Positions 15,986-24,960 of a stretch of DNA of 64,000 nucleotides are shown one piece after another. The notes beneath the pieces were generated by a model. The model was given only the letters and a program-made list of their open reading frames with translations. It was not told the DNA's origin and did not search any database. The DNA comes from Cloacibacillus porcorum (GTDB taxonomy: Bacteria > Synergistota > Synergistia > Synergistales > Synergistaceae), in contig NZ_CP016757.1 of assembly GCF_001701045.1 (NCBI RefSeq), positions 885,501-949,500 of the forward strand, read 5' to 3'. Made by a program: the position numbers and the translations under genes. The stretch's first letter is position 1. Each line of letters opens with the position of its first letter.

Positions 15986-17968
15986 TTATAATTTGTTCTC
16001 TAAGCGAGTTTTTGCTGCAAGGCTTTTTGTTTTATAAAAATAAACGGCCGCCGTTAAAAGCACGACTATAGAGCATACGCTTGCCGTGATGTCGTGATGT
16101 ATCGCGGCGACCGCCGCGGCGCCGATGACGGCGCGCTCCGCCACTCGAAGATCACGGAAGAGCCAGCCCTCAAGCGCTCCGGCGAGCATCATCACGCCTA
16201 AAAAAGCGGAGATTACGAGAATGGCCAGCTCCCAATATACCACCCTCTGCAACAGCAGCATGGGATTATATACGAAGCAGTAGGGGAGCATGAAGCTCGC
16301 GATCGCGATGCGCGTCGCCGTAAATCCTGTCTTAGAGGGGCTTGCCCCGGCGATTCCCGCGCCGGTGAAGGCGGCGAGACAGACTGGCGGCGTGATGTCC
16401 GCCATGATGCCGAAGTAGAATACGAAAAGATGCGCGGCAAGCGGCATGACCGACATACCGATGAGCGCCGGCGCGATTATCGTGCTGCATACGATGTAGT
16501 TTGCCGTGGTCGGCAGCCCCATGCCAAGGATGATACAGGCGCACATCGCCATGACGAGCGTAAGAAGCAGATTGCCGCCCGCGATCTCGATAATGTTGTT
16601 TGATATGGTGAGGCCGAGCGAGGTCAGCGAAGAGGTGCCGACGATGAATCCGACGAGGGCGCAGGCCATCGCGACGCCAAGCGCTCCTCGCGCTCCATCC
16701 TCCAAAGCCTTAAATATGGTGGCGAAGCTCATGCGCGTGTTCTTTTTCAGCGAACTCACGACTATGACGGAGATCACGCCGATGAATCCCGCCCGCAGGG
16801 GTGTGTATTTCATTAAGAGCGTCGCTATGATGACGATGACAGGAATCACCAGATGTCCGTCCGCCCTCATGACCTCCTTCAGTGCGGGTAGCTGTTCCTT
16901 TGGCAGCCCCTGAAGCCCTTTCTTCCTTGCCCTGATGTGCACGTTTGTGAAGATCGCCGCGTAGTAGAGAAAGGCGGGAATGACGGCGGCTCCGGCGATC
17001 GTGAGATATGGAATGCCGAGGAATTCGCTCATAATGAACGCTCCCGCCCCCATGATCGGCGGCATCAGCTGTCCGCCCGTCGAGGCGCAGGCCTCTACCG
17101 CCCCCGCGTAATAGGGCTGATAACCGACGCGCTTCATCAAAGGAATGGTAAAGGCTCCAGTGGTCGCGACATTTGCCACGGAAGAGCCGCTTATCGTCCC
17201 TAGGAGTCCGGAGGCGACGACGGCGACCTTCGCCGGGCCGCCGGGCCGGCCGCCTGCTACCGCAAGCGCGAGCTCATTGAAAAAACGAGCGCCGCCGCTG
17301 TGAGAGAGAAAGGCCCCGAAGATGATAAAGACGATGACGAAGGTTGCCGATACGCCAAGCGCGAGGCCGAAGATTCCCTCGGGGGTGAGATACATGTGCT
17401 GTATTATCCGGCTCAGCGAATACCCCCTGATCTGAAATATTCCCGGAACATAATTTCCGAAATAACAGTAAGCGAGGAAGATTATTGAGAGGCACGGCAG
17501 CACGTTGCCGACTATGCGGCGTCCGCCCTCGACGATAAGTACTATCGCGGCTATCCCCAGGTATATCTCCATATCGGTGGGATTGGCGCCTCGCCGTGAA
17601 ATTTCATTGAAAAAGACCACGATATAGCCGATGACGGCGAATCCGGCGGCGGCGAGCAGCCAGTCGTACCACGGCGTGCGGTCCTTAGCGCCCCTCCTTG
17701 TCGCGGGATAGAGTATAAATACCGCCGTTATCGCGAATGTCAGGTGCACCGCGCGCTGGATAGCGAGCGGCATAGTGACGAGCCCCGCGGTGGCGAGGTG
17801 AAACAGGGACATCGCCGCCAGCCACAGGCTGATCAATTTGCCCGGCAGTCCTTTCAGCGTCCGGTACCTGCTCTCGGCGTCGTACTTTTCGATGAGATTC
17901 GTTATCTCCTCATTGCTGTCCGTAAGCTCTTCCAGCAGATCGACTTTCTTATTTTCATTATCTTTCAT
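15986..17968 (-). CDS. TRAP transporter fused permease (TAXI type)
   Basis: A 660-residue polytopic protein in which the small (4-TM) and large (12-TM) TRAP permease subunits are fused. The DctM-like part shows VASGLLGTISGSSVANVATTGAFTIPLMKR and ASTGGQLMPPIMGAGAF, typical of TAXI-TRAP systems. The ATG at 17968 follows AAAGGAG and is preferred over the longer frame. It overlaps the 3' end of the alanine racemase gene by 11 bases. The TAXI receptor is encoded upstream on the same strand. The system imports a small organic anion or amino acid driven by an ion gradient. Confidence 0.9.
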   Translation of the reverse strand: MKDNENKKVDLLEELTDSNEEITNLIEKYDAESRYRTLKGLPGKLISLWLAAMSLFHLATAGLVTMPLAIQRAVHLTFAITAVFILYPATRRGAKDRTPWYDWLLAAAGFAVIGYIVVFFNEISRRGANPTDMEIYLGIAAIVLIVEGGRRIVGNVLPCLSIIFLAYCYFGNYVPGIFQIRGYSLSRIIQHMYLTPEGIFGLALGVSATFVIVFIIFGAFLSHSGGARFFNELALAVAGGRPGGPAKVAVVASGLLGTISGSSVANVATTGAFTIPLMKRVGYQPYYAGAVEACASTGGQLMPPIMGAGAFIMSEFLGIPYLTIAGAAVIPAFLYYAAIFTNVHIRARKKGLQGLPKEQLPALKEVMRADGHLVIPVIVIIATLLMKYTPLRAGFIGVISVIVVSSLKKNTRMSFATIFKALEDGARGALGVAMACALVGFIVGTSSLTSLGLTISNNIIEIAGGNLLLTLVMAMCACIILGMGLPTTANYIVCSTIIAPALIGMSVMPLAAHLFVFYFGIMADITPPVCLAAFTGAGIAGASPSKTGFTATRIAIASFMLPYCFVYNPMLLLQRVVYWELAILVISAFLGVMMLAGALEGWLFRDLRVAERAVIGAAAVAAIHHDITASVCSIVVLLTAAVYFYKTKSLAAKTRLENKL

Positions 17969-19112
17969 CAAACTTCTCCTTTGAAAGCTCCTTATCCATG
18001 TTGTACAGGCGCGGTATGCGTCCCCTGAATAAATTGAAGGCTTCACAGGCGCTTGTCCCGAGATATCCGCCAAGCTCCTCCGTCGAGATCTCCTCTTCGC
18101 CCTGCCTGCCGGCGAGGATGACCTCGTCGCCGACAGCCGCCCCCGGCACGCCGGTCACCTTCAGAAAAATCTGGTCGCAGCAGATGCTGCCTACGACGGG
18201 AACCCTGTGTCCGCGGACCAGCGCGTAACTCTTTCCCATGTACATCCGGCTGTAGCCGTCTGCATAGCCTATCGGCACCACCGCGATAAGGTCGTCGTCG
18301 CGGCAGACATAACGCAGACCATACCCGAAAGATTCGCCGATCGCGGCCATCCGTATGGAGGTTATCTCTGAGCGCACCTTGAAAGAACACTTTAGTTCGA
18401 CGGGTTTTTCAACGGTTTTCGGGCAGAAGCCGTAGAGTATTTTACCGACGCGTACCGCGTCAAGGTGCATCCGCGGATACAGCAAAGTGCCGGAGCTGTT
18501 GCAGATATGCCTCGTGCCGACGTTTATGCCTCTGGCCTCAAGCGTCTTCAATACCCTGGAAAAGCGTTCGAACTGCCGTTCCGTGAAGCCGCTGCGCCCC
18601 TCGTCGGCGACGGCGAAGTGGCTCATAATGCCCGCCGCCTCGATACCGGGGAGGGAATAGAACTTGCCGGCCTTTGCGAGAAAGTGCTCCGGGGCGAAAC
18701 CGCTCCTGCCAAGTCCGGTCTCTATCTTGAAATGTACCTTTACGCGCCTGCCCTGTTCGACGCCGCAGGCGTTCAGCTGATCGAGGAACCCTTCATCGGC
18801 ACAGACGGTCTCGATGTCATGCTTCACATAAAGCGGGGCGCAGCTGCCTATCGCCGGGCCGATCACCAGCACGGAGCCTCTAAAACCGGAGGCGCGCAGC
18901 TCGAAGGCCTCGTCGGGCGTGGCCACGGCGAAATAACGGCATCCGGCGTTTGCCAGCGCCCCCACCGTTGGCAGCAGCCCCATCCCGTAGGCGTTGGCCT
19001 TCACAACGGCGATGATCTCAGCGCCGTAGACGTACCTCTTTATATTCTTGTAATTTTCCTTTATCGTTTCCAAATCCACCTCTACCCACGTGGGGCGAAA
19101 GACAGGGGCCAT
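17958..19112 (-). CDS. alanine racemase family protein
   Basis: A 384-residue PLP enzyme of fold type III. The PLP lysine lies in AVVKANAYGMG (about residues 35-45), and the phosphate-binding region is RHICNSSGTLLYP. The C-terminal barrel includes VGSICCDQIFLKV, where the usual Met-Asp of alanine racemases reads Cys-Asp. The family interconverts L- and D-alanine or other small amino acids. Its place between the TAXI receptor and the TRAP permease, overlapping the latter, suggests racemisation of the transported substrate rather than, or as well as, cell-wall D-Ala supply. Confidence 0.85.
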   Translation of the reverse strand: MAPVFRPTWVEVDLETIKENYKNIKRYVYGAEIIAVVKANAYGMGLLPTVGALANAGCRYFAVATPDEAFELRASGFRGSVLVIGPAIGSCAPLYVKHDIETVCADEGFLDQLNACGVEQGRRVKVHFKIETGLGRSGFAPEHFLAKAGKFYSLPGIEAAGIMSHFAVADEGRSGFTERQFERFSRVLKTLEARGINVGTRHICNSSGTLLYPRMHLDAVRVGKILYGFCPKTVEKPVELKCSFKVRSEITSIRMAAIGESFGYGLRYVCRDDDLIAVVPIGYADGYSRMYMGKSYALVRGHRVPVVGSICCDQIFLKVTGVPGAAVGDEVILAGRQGEEEISTEELGGYLGTSACEAFNLFRGRIPRLYNMDKELSKEKFDER

Positions 19113-19204
19113 TGCCTCATCTCCTTATGGAAGAATACCTTGCTGAATGTCTGATTGATTGTTATATAAACTACGCGCCGCGCGTGTAGGGCTGGGGATA
19201 GGAG

Positions 19205-19235
19205 CGGGGGATAATATACCGCTCCCATCCTCAGC
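19205..19235. terminator. hairpin between receptor gene and racemase gene
   Basis: GGAGCGG and CCGCTCC arms enclose an AT-rich loop in the 140-base gap between the TAXI receptor gene and the racemase gene. It may attenuate transcription so the receptor is made in excess, as is common for binding proteins. Confidence 0.4.
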
Positions 19236-19252
19236 GGAGTTGGGAGAGTTAG

Positions 19253-20197
19253 TTACTTGATCACGCCGATCTCTTTATAGTACCGCATAGCGCCCGGGTG
19301 CAGAGGTATCATAATGTTCTTGGCGCCCTCTGGGGTCATGTTCTGCATATTGGAGGAGATAGTAACGAGGTCTTTTTTATTTTCAAAGGCCGTCTTTGTC
19401 ATCAGGTAAACGAGATCGTCAGGGATCTCCGCCGTGACGGTTATGATATTGGGCCCCGCATATGTCTTGACGGGGGCCGGCTGTCCCTTGTAAGTGTTTG
19501 TGGGGATCGTGAACTTGAACCAGTAGGGCGACTGCTTGATGACCTTCTCAATAATATCGTCGGGGATATCGATGAACTCGACAAGGCCGAGCGTCGACGG
19601 CTCCACAACGCCGCCCATTCCAAGCGCGCCGAGCATCACCGCCGCGTCGATATGCTTGTCGGCGAAGGCGCTTCCTGTATCGCCGACGCCGAGATTTTCA
19701 CCTTTGATATCCTTATCGGGGTCCAGCCCCGCGGCCTTGATCAGCTCGCGCGCACTGAGCTCCGTACCGCTGGCCACCGCGCCGATAGAGATACGCTTGC
19801 CTTTGAAATCCTTCAGAGATTTGATGCCGCTTCCCTTAGCCACCATTATCTGCACCGGCTCAGGATAAAGGGGGAGCATCCCGCGCAGGTATTTATGCTC
19901 CTGCCCCTTATATTTGAGCAGCCCGTTGTAGGCGTTGTAATAATTATTATCCATCGTCGCAGCCTGGATCTCCTTCTTCTCCATTAACTGAATATTGTGG
20001 ACGGTGCCGCCTGTTGACTGGGCGTCGGCCTTAAGATCCGGAACATACTTCGTCCATATCTTAGCAAGCCCGGCGCCGACGGGGTAATAGGTACCGCCGG
20101 TGCTTCCCGTGCCGATTGTGATAAAGGTAGTTGCCGCCATTGCCGATGATGAGATGATAAAGGTGAGGATCAAAACCGCTAAGATAACTTTTTTCAT
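19253..20197 (-). CDS. TAXI-family TRAP solute receptor
   Basis: A 314-residue periplasmic binding protein. A signal peptide (residues 1-21, ending SAMA) leads to the TAXI signature ITIGTGSTGGTYYPVGAGLAKI, with a later SIGAVASGTEL ligand region. TAXI receptors bind glutamate, glutamine or other small acids. It is the first gene of the receptor-racemase-permease operon. The mature protein captures substrate outside the cytoplasmic membrane for the fused permease at 15986-17968. Confidence 0.92.
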   Translation of the reverse strand: MKKVILAVLILTFIISSSAMAATTFITIGTGSTGGTYYPVGAGLAKIWTKYVPDLKADAQSTGGTVHNIQLMEKKEIQAATMDNNYYNAYNGLLKYKGQEHKYLRGMLPLYPEPVQIMVAKGSGIKSLKDFKGKRISIGAVASGTELSARELIKAAGLDPDKDIKGENLGVGDTGSAFADKHIDAAVMLGALGMGGVVEPSTLGLVEFIDIPDDIIEKVIKQSPYWFKFTIPTNTYKGQPAPVKTYAGPNIITVTAEIPDDLVYLMTKTAFENKKDLVTISSNMQNMTPEGAKNIMIPLHPGAMRYYKEIGVIK

Positions 20198-20276
20198 ATA
20201 GATACGCCTCCCGTTAAAATAAAAATTCTCGGTGCCAGATCAAGCTGTTGTGACTGAACTTTTCAGACACACTCTG

Positions 20277-20498
20277 TTACGAACGCCATTTTCTTTCACA
20301 TATCCCCAAATATTCCGCCAGCTTCTCACACTCCGCCTCAGTTGGAACGACATACCCCCTCTCAATACGCGAATACCTGCTGCACGAGATCCCGATGATC
20401 TCGCACATCTGCCGTTGAGTCAGGTTGTTTTTCAGACGCAGGTACCGCAGCTCATTTTTGTTCACGGATATTACCGCCTTTTTGAGAATTCCATACAT
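20277..20498 (-). CDS. small XRE-type helix-turn-helix protein
   Basis: About 73 residues, almost entirely one Cro/CI-type helix-turn-helix (LRYLRLKNNLTQRQMCEIIGISCSRYSRIERG), with no effector domain. The start is unsure: GTG 20501, ATG 20498 or an inner GTG before NKNELRY are all possible, and no ribosome site is clear. It diverges from the XRE gene at 20605 across a promoter with the palindrome TCTCGAATTCGAGA in its spacer. The two regulators may form a switch. Confidence 0.7.
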   Translation of the reverse strand: MYGILKKAVISVNKNELRYLRLKNNLTQRQMCEIIGISCSRYSRIERGYVVPTEAECEKLAEYLGICERKWRS

Positions 20499-20510
20499 CA
20501 CATAACGAGA

Positions 20511-20580
20511 TTAAATATAGTCTCGAATTCGAGAACTGTCAATTAAATAATTCACATTCCGTGATATTCAAACTATGTAG
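20511..20580. promoter_or_regulatory. divergent control region of XRE locus 2
   Basis: The minus-strand promoter reads TTGACA (20542-20537), a 17-base spacer and TATATT (20519-20514). The perfect palindrome TCTCGAATTCGAGA (20521-20534) fills the spacer, an ideal repressor position. The adjoining sequence repeats that of locus 1 (near 15380), implying descent from a common regulatory cassette. Confidence 0.7.
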
Positions 20581-20604
20581 AAACTATAAATGGAGGAAAA
20601 GATA

Positions 20605-21015
20605 ATGATTGGAAAAGAGGTTGTTGCAAGAAGAAAAAGAGTTGGATTGACTCAAAGAGAGCTCGCCAGATTGATAAACGTAAAGCCGAACACGATGAGC
20701 CAGTACGAAAGCGGAGTAAGAAAAATTCCCCTTGATGTTCTAGCCAATGTGGCAAAAGTATTGAAGTGCTCCGTTATGGATCTCGCCTATGAGGAGATGG
20801 GAATCGCCGTTGCTCCAGAAACAGAACGGCGGATAACCGATGGCAGACTCGCCGAACCGAAAGAGGGAGAGCTGATGTTCGCTGATCCGCTGGATAACGA
20901 AATAGTGGCTCTTCTAAAAGACCTGGACAAGATAGCGAAGGAAAAAGTGATCACATACATGAGAGACCAGAAGGTGATCACGGGATATTATCGGGCTGTG
21001 AGGGAGAGGGGATAA
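20605..21015 (+). CDS. XRE-family transcriptional regulator (copy 2)
   Basis: A 136-residue regulator with an N-terminal helix-turn-helix (RKRVGLTQRELARLINVKPNTMSQYESG) and the same C-terminal module as the copy at 15461 (FADPLDNEIVALLKDLDKIAKEKVI, YMRDQK). GGAGG lies eight bases before the ATG at 20605; the in-frame ATG at 20590 would overlap that site. The gene for a small membrane protein starts four bases after its stop, so the two are probably cotranscribed. It likely governs the accessory genes that follow. Confidence 0.8.
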   Translation: MIGKEVVARRKRVGLTQRELARLINVKPNTMSQYESGVRKIPLDVLANVAKVLKCSVMDLAYEEMGIAVAPETERRITDGRLAEPKEGELMFADPLDNEIVALLKDLDKIAKEKVITYMRDQKVITGYYRAVRERG

Positions 21016-21019
21016 TAAT

Positions 21020-21616
21020 ATGTGCTGGTGGAAAGATAAGTCGTGTGTTACATTTATAAGTATTATAGTAACGGCAATTGTTTCATTGTTGTCTGTTATA
21101 GTAGGTGGATATGTAAAAACAAATGGCGAATTATCCATCATAAGAGAGAATTACGAACGGGAACAAAAATCATTAGCTAACGCATTTGCTGGAGAAATTA
21201 CAATTATTTTGAGTTCTATGGAAGCTAGAGAATATCATAAAATTTTTATTAACATTCTTAAAAACATTGAAAATGATGTTATGCCGTTAAGTGACTTACC
21301 ATTATTTTCAATAAACCTTGACGTCGCCTTTCCAATGTATAGAACACGCATAGGGGATGTTGGGTTATTACCGGCTGATGCATCGAAGAAATTAGTGATG
21401 TTCTACGGATATGTTTTCTCTTTGTTAGAAGATGTTCAAAATAGCCCCAAATTGTTCTTAGCTTCATCAAAGGAAATTGCAACAGACGAGAGTGAGATAA
21501 AAAGGAATTATTATCGCATGTGGAAAATGACGTGTGAACAAGACCTAAAGATTTTAAATAAATTATTTACGCTTGGAAATTGTTTGATTAATGATTTAGA
21601 AAAATTTGCAAAATAA
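21020..21616 (+). CDS. hypothetical protein with one N-terminal membrane segment
   Basis: A 198-residue protein I do not recognise. Residues 9-32 form one hydrophobic segment, followed by a mostly helical, charged soluble domain. AGGGG precedes the ATG. Base composition is much more AT-rich than in neighbouring housekeeping genes, a sign of horizontal acquisition. It sits between an XRE regulator and a broken AIPR gene, a context typical of phage-defence cargo, but no defence domain is visible. Confidence 0.55.
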   Translation: MCWWKDKSCVTFISIIVTAIVSLLSVIVGGYVKTNGELSIIRENYEREQKSLANAFAGEITIILSSMEAREYHKIFINILKNIENDVMPLSDLPLFSINLDVAFPMYRTRIGDVGLLPADASKKLVMFYGYVFSLLEDVQNSPKLFLASSKEIATDESEIKRNYYRMWKMTCEQDLKILNKLFTLGNCLINDLEKFAK

Positions 21617-21700
21617 TTATATACTATTAAAATGGACGTATGAAAATAATAAATGGATGTTACTTTTAGATGATTGCTAATATACGTGGAGGGGTTTGTT

Positions 21701-23404
21701 ATGAGTAAAGTGTTAAGCAATAATCAAATATTGTTAGATGAAGTTATAGAACAAGAGTTTGATGAATATTCACAGTTTCAATCAAAAGATGATTTCTTCG
21801 AATTTTTTGTAGCTCAACAGATATTAAAAGATTACGATCTCAGTTATGAAGAAATAGAACATGGCCTTACTGGTGGTGGCTCTGACGGAGGCTGTGATGG
21901 TATATATTTATTTGTCAATGATGATTTAATAAGAGAAGATAATGACGTATCAGAAAAGTATATGAAAGATGTAAAGTTGACATTAGCAATCATTCAGGCA
22001 AAAATACTAATTCTTTCAATGAAGATGTTATTTTGAAATGGAAAACAGTATGTGATAATTTGCTTGATCTGAATCACAAAATTTTCGATTTTCGAGGAAG
22101 GTATAATGAGAAAATTCTTCAAGCTTTTGAATTGTTCAATGATACATATATAAGACTTATTAGAAAAAAGCCTAAGTATAGATATCAGGTTTTACTATGT
22201 ATCAAAGGGACTTGATGTACATCCAAATGTTCAGGCTCAATCATTAGAATTGCGTGCTGGAATTAAGCAATTATTACCTAACCCCAATGTCTCTGCAGAT
22301 GTTATTTTTGTGAATGCCGACAAACTTATGGATCTTGTGGGAACCCAATCAAACAACGAGTTTTTCTTAAAGCTTACTGAAGCTCCAATTACGATATCAT
22401 CTCAATACGTGTTTGTTACTCTTGTAAATTTATCTGATTATTTTAATTTTATAACTAATGAAAATGGTGAAATAATAAAGCATATTTTTGAGTCTAATGT
22501 TCGTGATTATCAAGGACATACGTCAGTTAATAAGGATATTCAAGAATCGCTTGAAAATCCATCGACAGAAGATTTTTGGTGGTTAAATAATGGTGTAACG
22601 ATTCTAGCATCCAAGGCTAGTTTGACTACTGGAAAGGAAATTGGAATTACTGATCCTGAAATAGTGAATGGGTTGCAAACTTCAACTGAAATATATAAAT
22701 ATTTTTGTACCGCCATAGAGAGATTGAATCAAGAAAAAAGAAATATATTGGTAAGAGTAATAGTTCCAGATAGTGAAGAATCTAGAGATAAGATAATTCT
22801 AGCAACAAATAGCCAAACAAATATTCCTAAAGCATCTTTAAGAGCTACGGATAGTATTCACAGACAAATTGAGATGTACTTGAGAAATAGAAATCTATAT
22901 TATGACCGTAGAAAGAACTATTATAAAAATCAGGGGAAAAAAGTAACATAAATAGTAAGTGTTTCGTTTTTAGCTCAATGCTTAATGTCTACTTTATTGC
23001 AAAAACCAAATTACGCAAGAGCAAGGCCTTCTACAATTATATCAAATGATGATGAGTATACCAAACTTTATATAGAAAACCAAAACTTAGATACATTCTA
23101 TGTTGCTGCATGTGTAAGTAAAGAAGTAGAACGTATTTTAAAGAAAAATAATGAAATATATTCTGTTTCTGCACGCTCAGATATTCTTTTTTATGTAATA
23201 TTTTTAGTGACGGCAAAAGCTTTGAATTCGGTAAATATTACAAAAGAAACAATGGCGAAACTAGATCTTAAGATGATAACAGAAAATCTTATTGTTGAAA
23301 GTGCAAAAGAAATATTTTATATATATCAAGAATTAGGCGGGAACGATAAAGTTGCTAAAGGTAGTGATTTAATTAAAAAAGTCGTTGACAAATTTAATTA
23401 TTAA
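21701..23404 (+). pseudogene. AIPR (abortive infection) family protein, broken
   Basis: Three segments together make one AIPR-like protein of about 565 residues. The N-terminal part (FEFFVAQQILKDYDLSYEEI, GGGSDGGCDGIYLFVND) runs in one frame to about 22000. The frame then shifts at a five-A run, which seems one A short: an extra base restores KNTNSFNEDVILKW. The frame shifts back near 22190 in a four-T run, restoring YYVSKGLDVHPNVQAQ. The core (DFWWLNNGVTIL, VNGLQTSTEIY) then meets an in-frame TAA at 22949, after which ISV-type sequence FLAQ..LMSTLLQKPNYARARPS continues in frame. The two shifts lie in homopolymers and could be sequencing errors; the stop is harder to dismiss. GGAGGGG precedes the ATG. 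Confidence 0.8.
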
Positions 23405-23464
23405 ATAAAGAAGTAAATTCACTCAAAATTGCGCTGATTAAAGAGAATATGTGTCGGTCCTTAA

Positions 23465-23936
23465 TTTTTTTGCCAAATTTTTTGCGATAGGCCGTGATGA
23501 GGTCGTATATTATTTTTATGCTTAACTTCGGCGCGATAATATGTCTCCGGTAATGTTTAAGGAGGTAAGTTATAGAAAAGTTTTCTTCGATTACCATTAT
23601 ATATGTATGGGAAAGGATGCGTTGGCGGATGTGGTAGGCGGTGCTCGGCGGGGTTTTATCGTCTCCGACCCATTTATGGTTTCGAGCGGCAAGATATCTT
23701 ACTGTCACCGATTATCTAGCGGGGACGGAGCTCGTATCGTTGAGTTCAAGCCGGACCATGTGGTCGTGCTTGGCGGCGGTTTTCCGATCGACTCGGCGAA
23801 GACGATCGTCTTTTTTGCGCACCAGCATGGGCTATCCCCCTGTCCCTTAACAGTGATCCTGACGACAAGCGGCACGGGGTCGTCTGTGAGCGGCTTCGCC
23901 GTCATCACGGATCATAATAAAGAACTTATAGACTAA
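23465..23936 (+). pseudogene. truncated copy of the EutG-like dehydrogenase gene and its leader
   Basis: This stretch matches 24847-25377, starting in the T-run of the terminator and covering the leader, the ribosome site and the first third of the dehydrogenase gene. The start codon has become ATA (23572-23574). There is a one-base insertion near 23703, a deletion of about 66 bases near 23722, and similarity ends near 23920 after VITDH. It cannot make a functional enzyme. With the intact copy it brackets the toxin-antitoxin pair. Confidence 0.85.
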
Positions 23937-23973
23937 GACACAATGTCTGCACCCCTAGAATAAATGCAGCTCC

Positions 23974-24014
23974 ATGACAAAACCTCATATGTACGTTATA
24001 ATGTACATATGAGG
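23974..24014 (+). promoter_or_regulatory. promoter and operator of the toxin-antitoxin module
   Basis: -35 ATGACA (23974-23979), a 17-base spacer and -10 TATAAT (23997-24002). A perfect 12-bp inverted repeat, CCTCATATGTAC and GTACATATGAGG (23983-23994 and 24003-24014), surrounds the -10 and ends in the antitoxin ribosome site. This is the arrangement expected for antitoxin autorepression. Confidence 0.8.
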
Positions 24015-24022
24015 TGATCGAA

Positions 24023-24271
24023 ATGTTAAATACTAATGCAACTACGCTGCGCAAAAACCTTTTCGGCATATTGGAACAGACAATCAAGTATAACGAACCC
24101 GTGAACGTCAGCACCAAGGACGGCAACGCGGTTATTCTGAGCGAAGATGACTATAATAGTATGATGGAAACGCTGTACCTGGCTTCTATCCCTGGAATGC
24201 GGGAAAAAATAATAGACGGCCTAAATACGCCGATCGAGGAATGCGTTCCGGAGGATAAGGTTGTCTGGTGA
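24023..24271 (+). CDS. Phd/YefM-family antitoxin
   Basis: An 82-residue antitoxin. The N-terminal Phd/YefM DNA-binding part (NATTLRKNLFGILEQTIKYNEPVNVSTKDGNAVILSEDDYNSM) is followed by a C-terminal segment that would wrap the toxin. ATG 24023 sits six bases after GAGGTG. The stop overlaps the toxin start (TGATG), so the two are translationally coupled. The palindrome over its promoter is the probable operator bound by the antitoxin or the complex. Confidence 0.88.
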   Translation: MLNTNATTLRKNLFGILEQTIKYNEPVNVSTKDGNAVILSEDDYNSMMETLYLASIPGMREKIIDGLNTPIEECVPEDKVVW

Positions 24272-24534
24272 TGTACGAAATTGTGTATACCAAAAAGGCG
24301 GTTAAAGATATTCTCCTCCTGAAAGCTGCGAAGCTTGATGAAAAAGCCAAGGCTTTAATAGAACTCATAAGAGAAGATCCCTATAAAACGCCTCCCAGAT
24401 ACGAGACTTTGCGGGGAGACATGGCGGGAGCTATATCACGGCGTATCAATATCAAACATAGGTTTGTGTATGAAGTGCAGGAAGAGATAAAAACGGTAAA
24501 GATAATCAGCATGTGTTCTCGCTATGACATTTAA
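24271..24534 (+). CDS. Txe/YoeB-family mRNA interferase toxin
   Basis: An 87-residue RelE-superfamily toxin of the Txe/YoeB type: YEIVYTKKAVKDILLLKAA, then PPRYETLRGDMAGAISRRINIKHRFVYEV and a closing SMCSRYD. Members cut mRNA at the ribosome and are held inactive by the partner antitoxin. The key Glu, Arg and terminal His/Tyr region of YoeB appears intact except that the final residues read RYDI rather than the usual HY-type ending. The start is ATG overlapping the antitoxin stop; GTG 24268 is an alternative. Confidence 0.88.
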   Translation: MYEIVYTKKAVKDILLLKAAKLDEKAKALIELIREDPYKTPPRYETLRGDMAGAISRRINIKHRFVYEVQEEIKTVKIISMCSRYDI

Positions 24535-24960
24535 AATTCTAGGCCGACGCTGAAAATGAACATCATCGTTACCGGGTAACAAATCTATTTTTTTAAGTTG
24601 TTGCTACACGGTAATACTGTGTCTCCCAGTAGTTCCTAATATCTCGCCATCGCCGACCATGTGCCGGTACGGTGGGCGAGGCTGTAATTTTTTTAAGTAT
24701 TTGTTAAGTTAAAGATATTTACCTTAATCATTCAGTTTATGCAGCTTTAATTTCGGCTAAAATTATTCTTACCAAGAAATTCGTCCAACACAGGATCTGT
24801 GCTTCATTTGTCCGGTCTCACTGCGGAAAACACGCAGGGAGACCGGCTTTTTTTGCCTAATTTTTGCTGAGTAGATAGGCCGTGGTGAGGCCGTCTATTA
24901 TTTTTATACTTAACTCATGCATGATAAATATGTCTCCGGTAATGTTTAAGGAGGTAAGTT
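24535..24960 (+). other. leader region of the eut operon
   Basis: No gene is seen. It holds AT-rich DNA and, at 24815-24852, a strong intrinsic terminator (CCGGTCTC, CTGCG, loop, CGCAG, GAGACCGG, then TTTTTTT). The segment from the T-run to the dehydrogenase start is duplicated at 23465. A conditional terminator about 110 bases upstream of a eut operon recalls EutV-type antitermination, but I could not find the paired AxxG-loop hairpins needed for that call. Confidence 0.5.
24815..24852 (+). terminator. intrinsic terminator upstream of the eut operon
   Basis: A 13-bp stem with single bulges, a seven-base loop and seven T. It may simply end transcription from the toxin-antitoxin module, or form part of a regulated leader of the eut operon. 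Confidence 0.8.

Noticed and set aside
22949-22951. TAA in the AIPR gene read as a recoded codon
   Set aside because: The gene already carries two frameshifts and no recoding signal is visible, so decay is simpler.
24780-24960. EutV (ANTAR) antitermination leader
   Set aside because: The terminator is real, but I could not find the paired hairpins with A..G loops, and no EutVW genes are in the window.
24535-24960. Cobalamin riboswitch before the eut operon
   Set aside because: No B12-box or other conserved cobalamin riboswitch segments are present.
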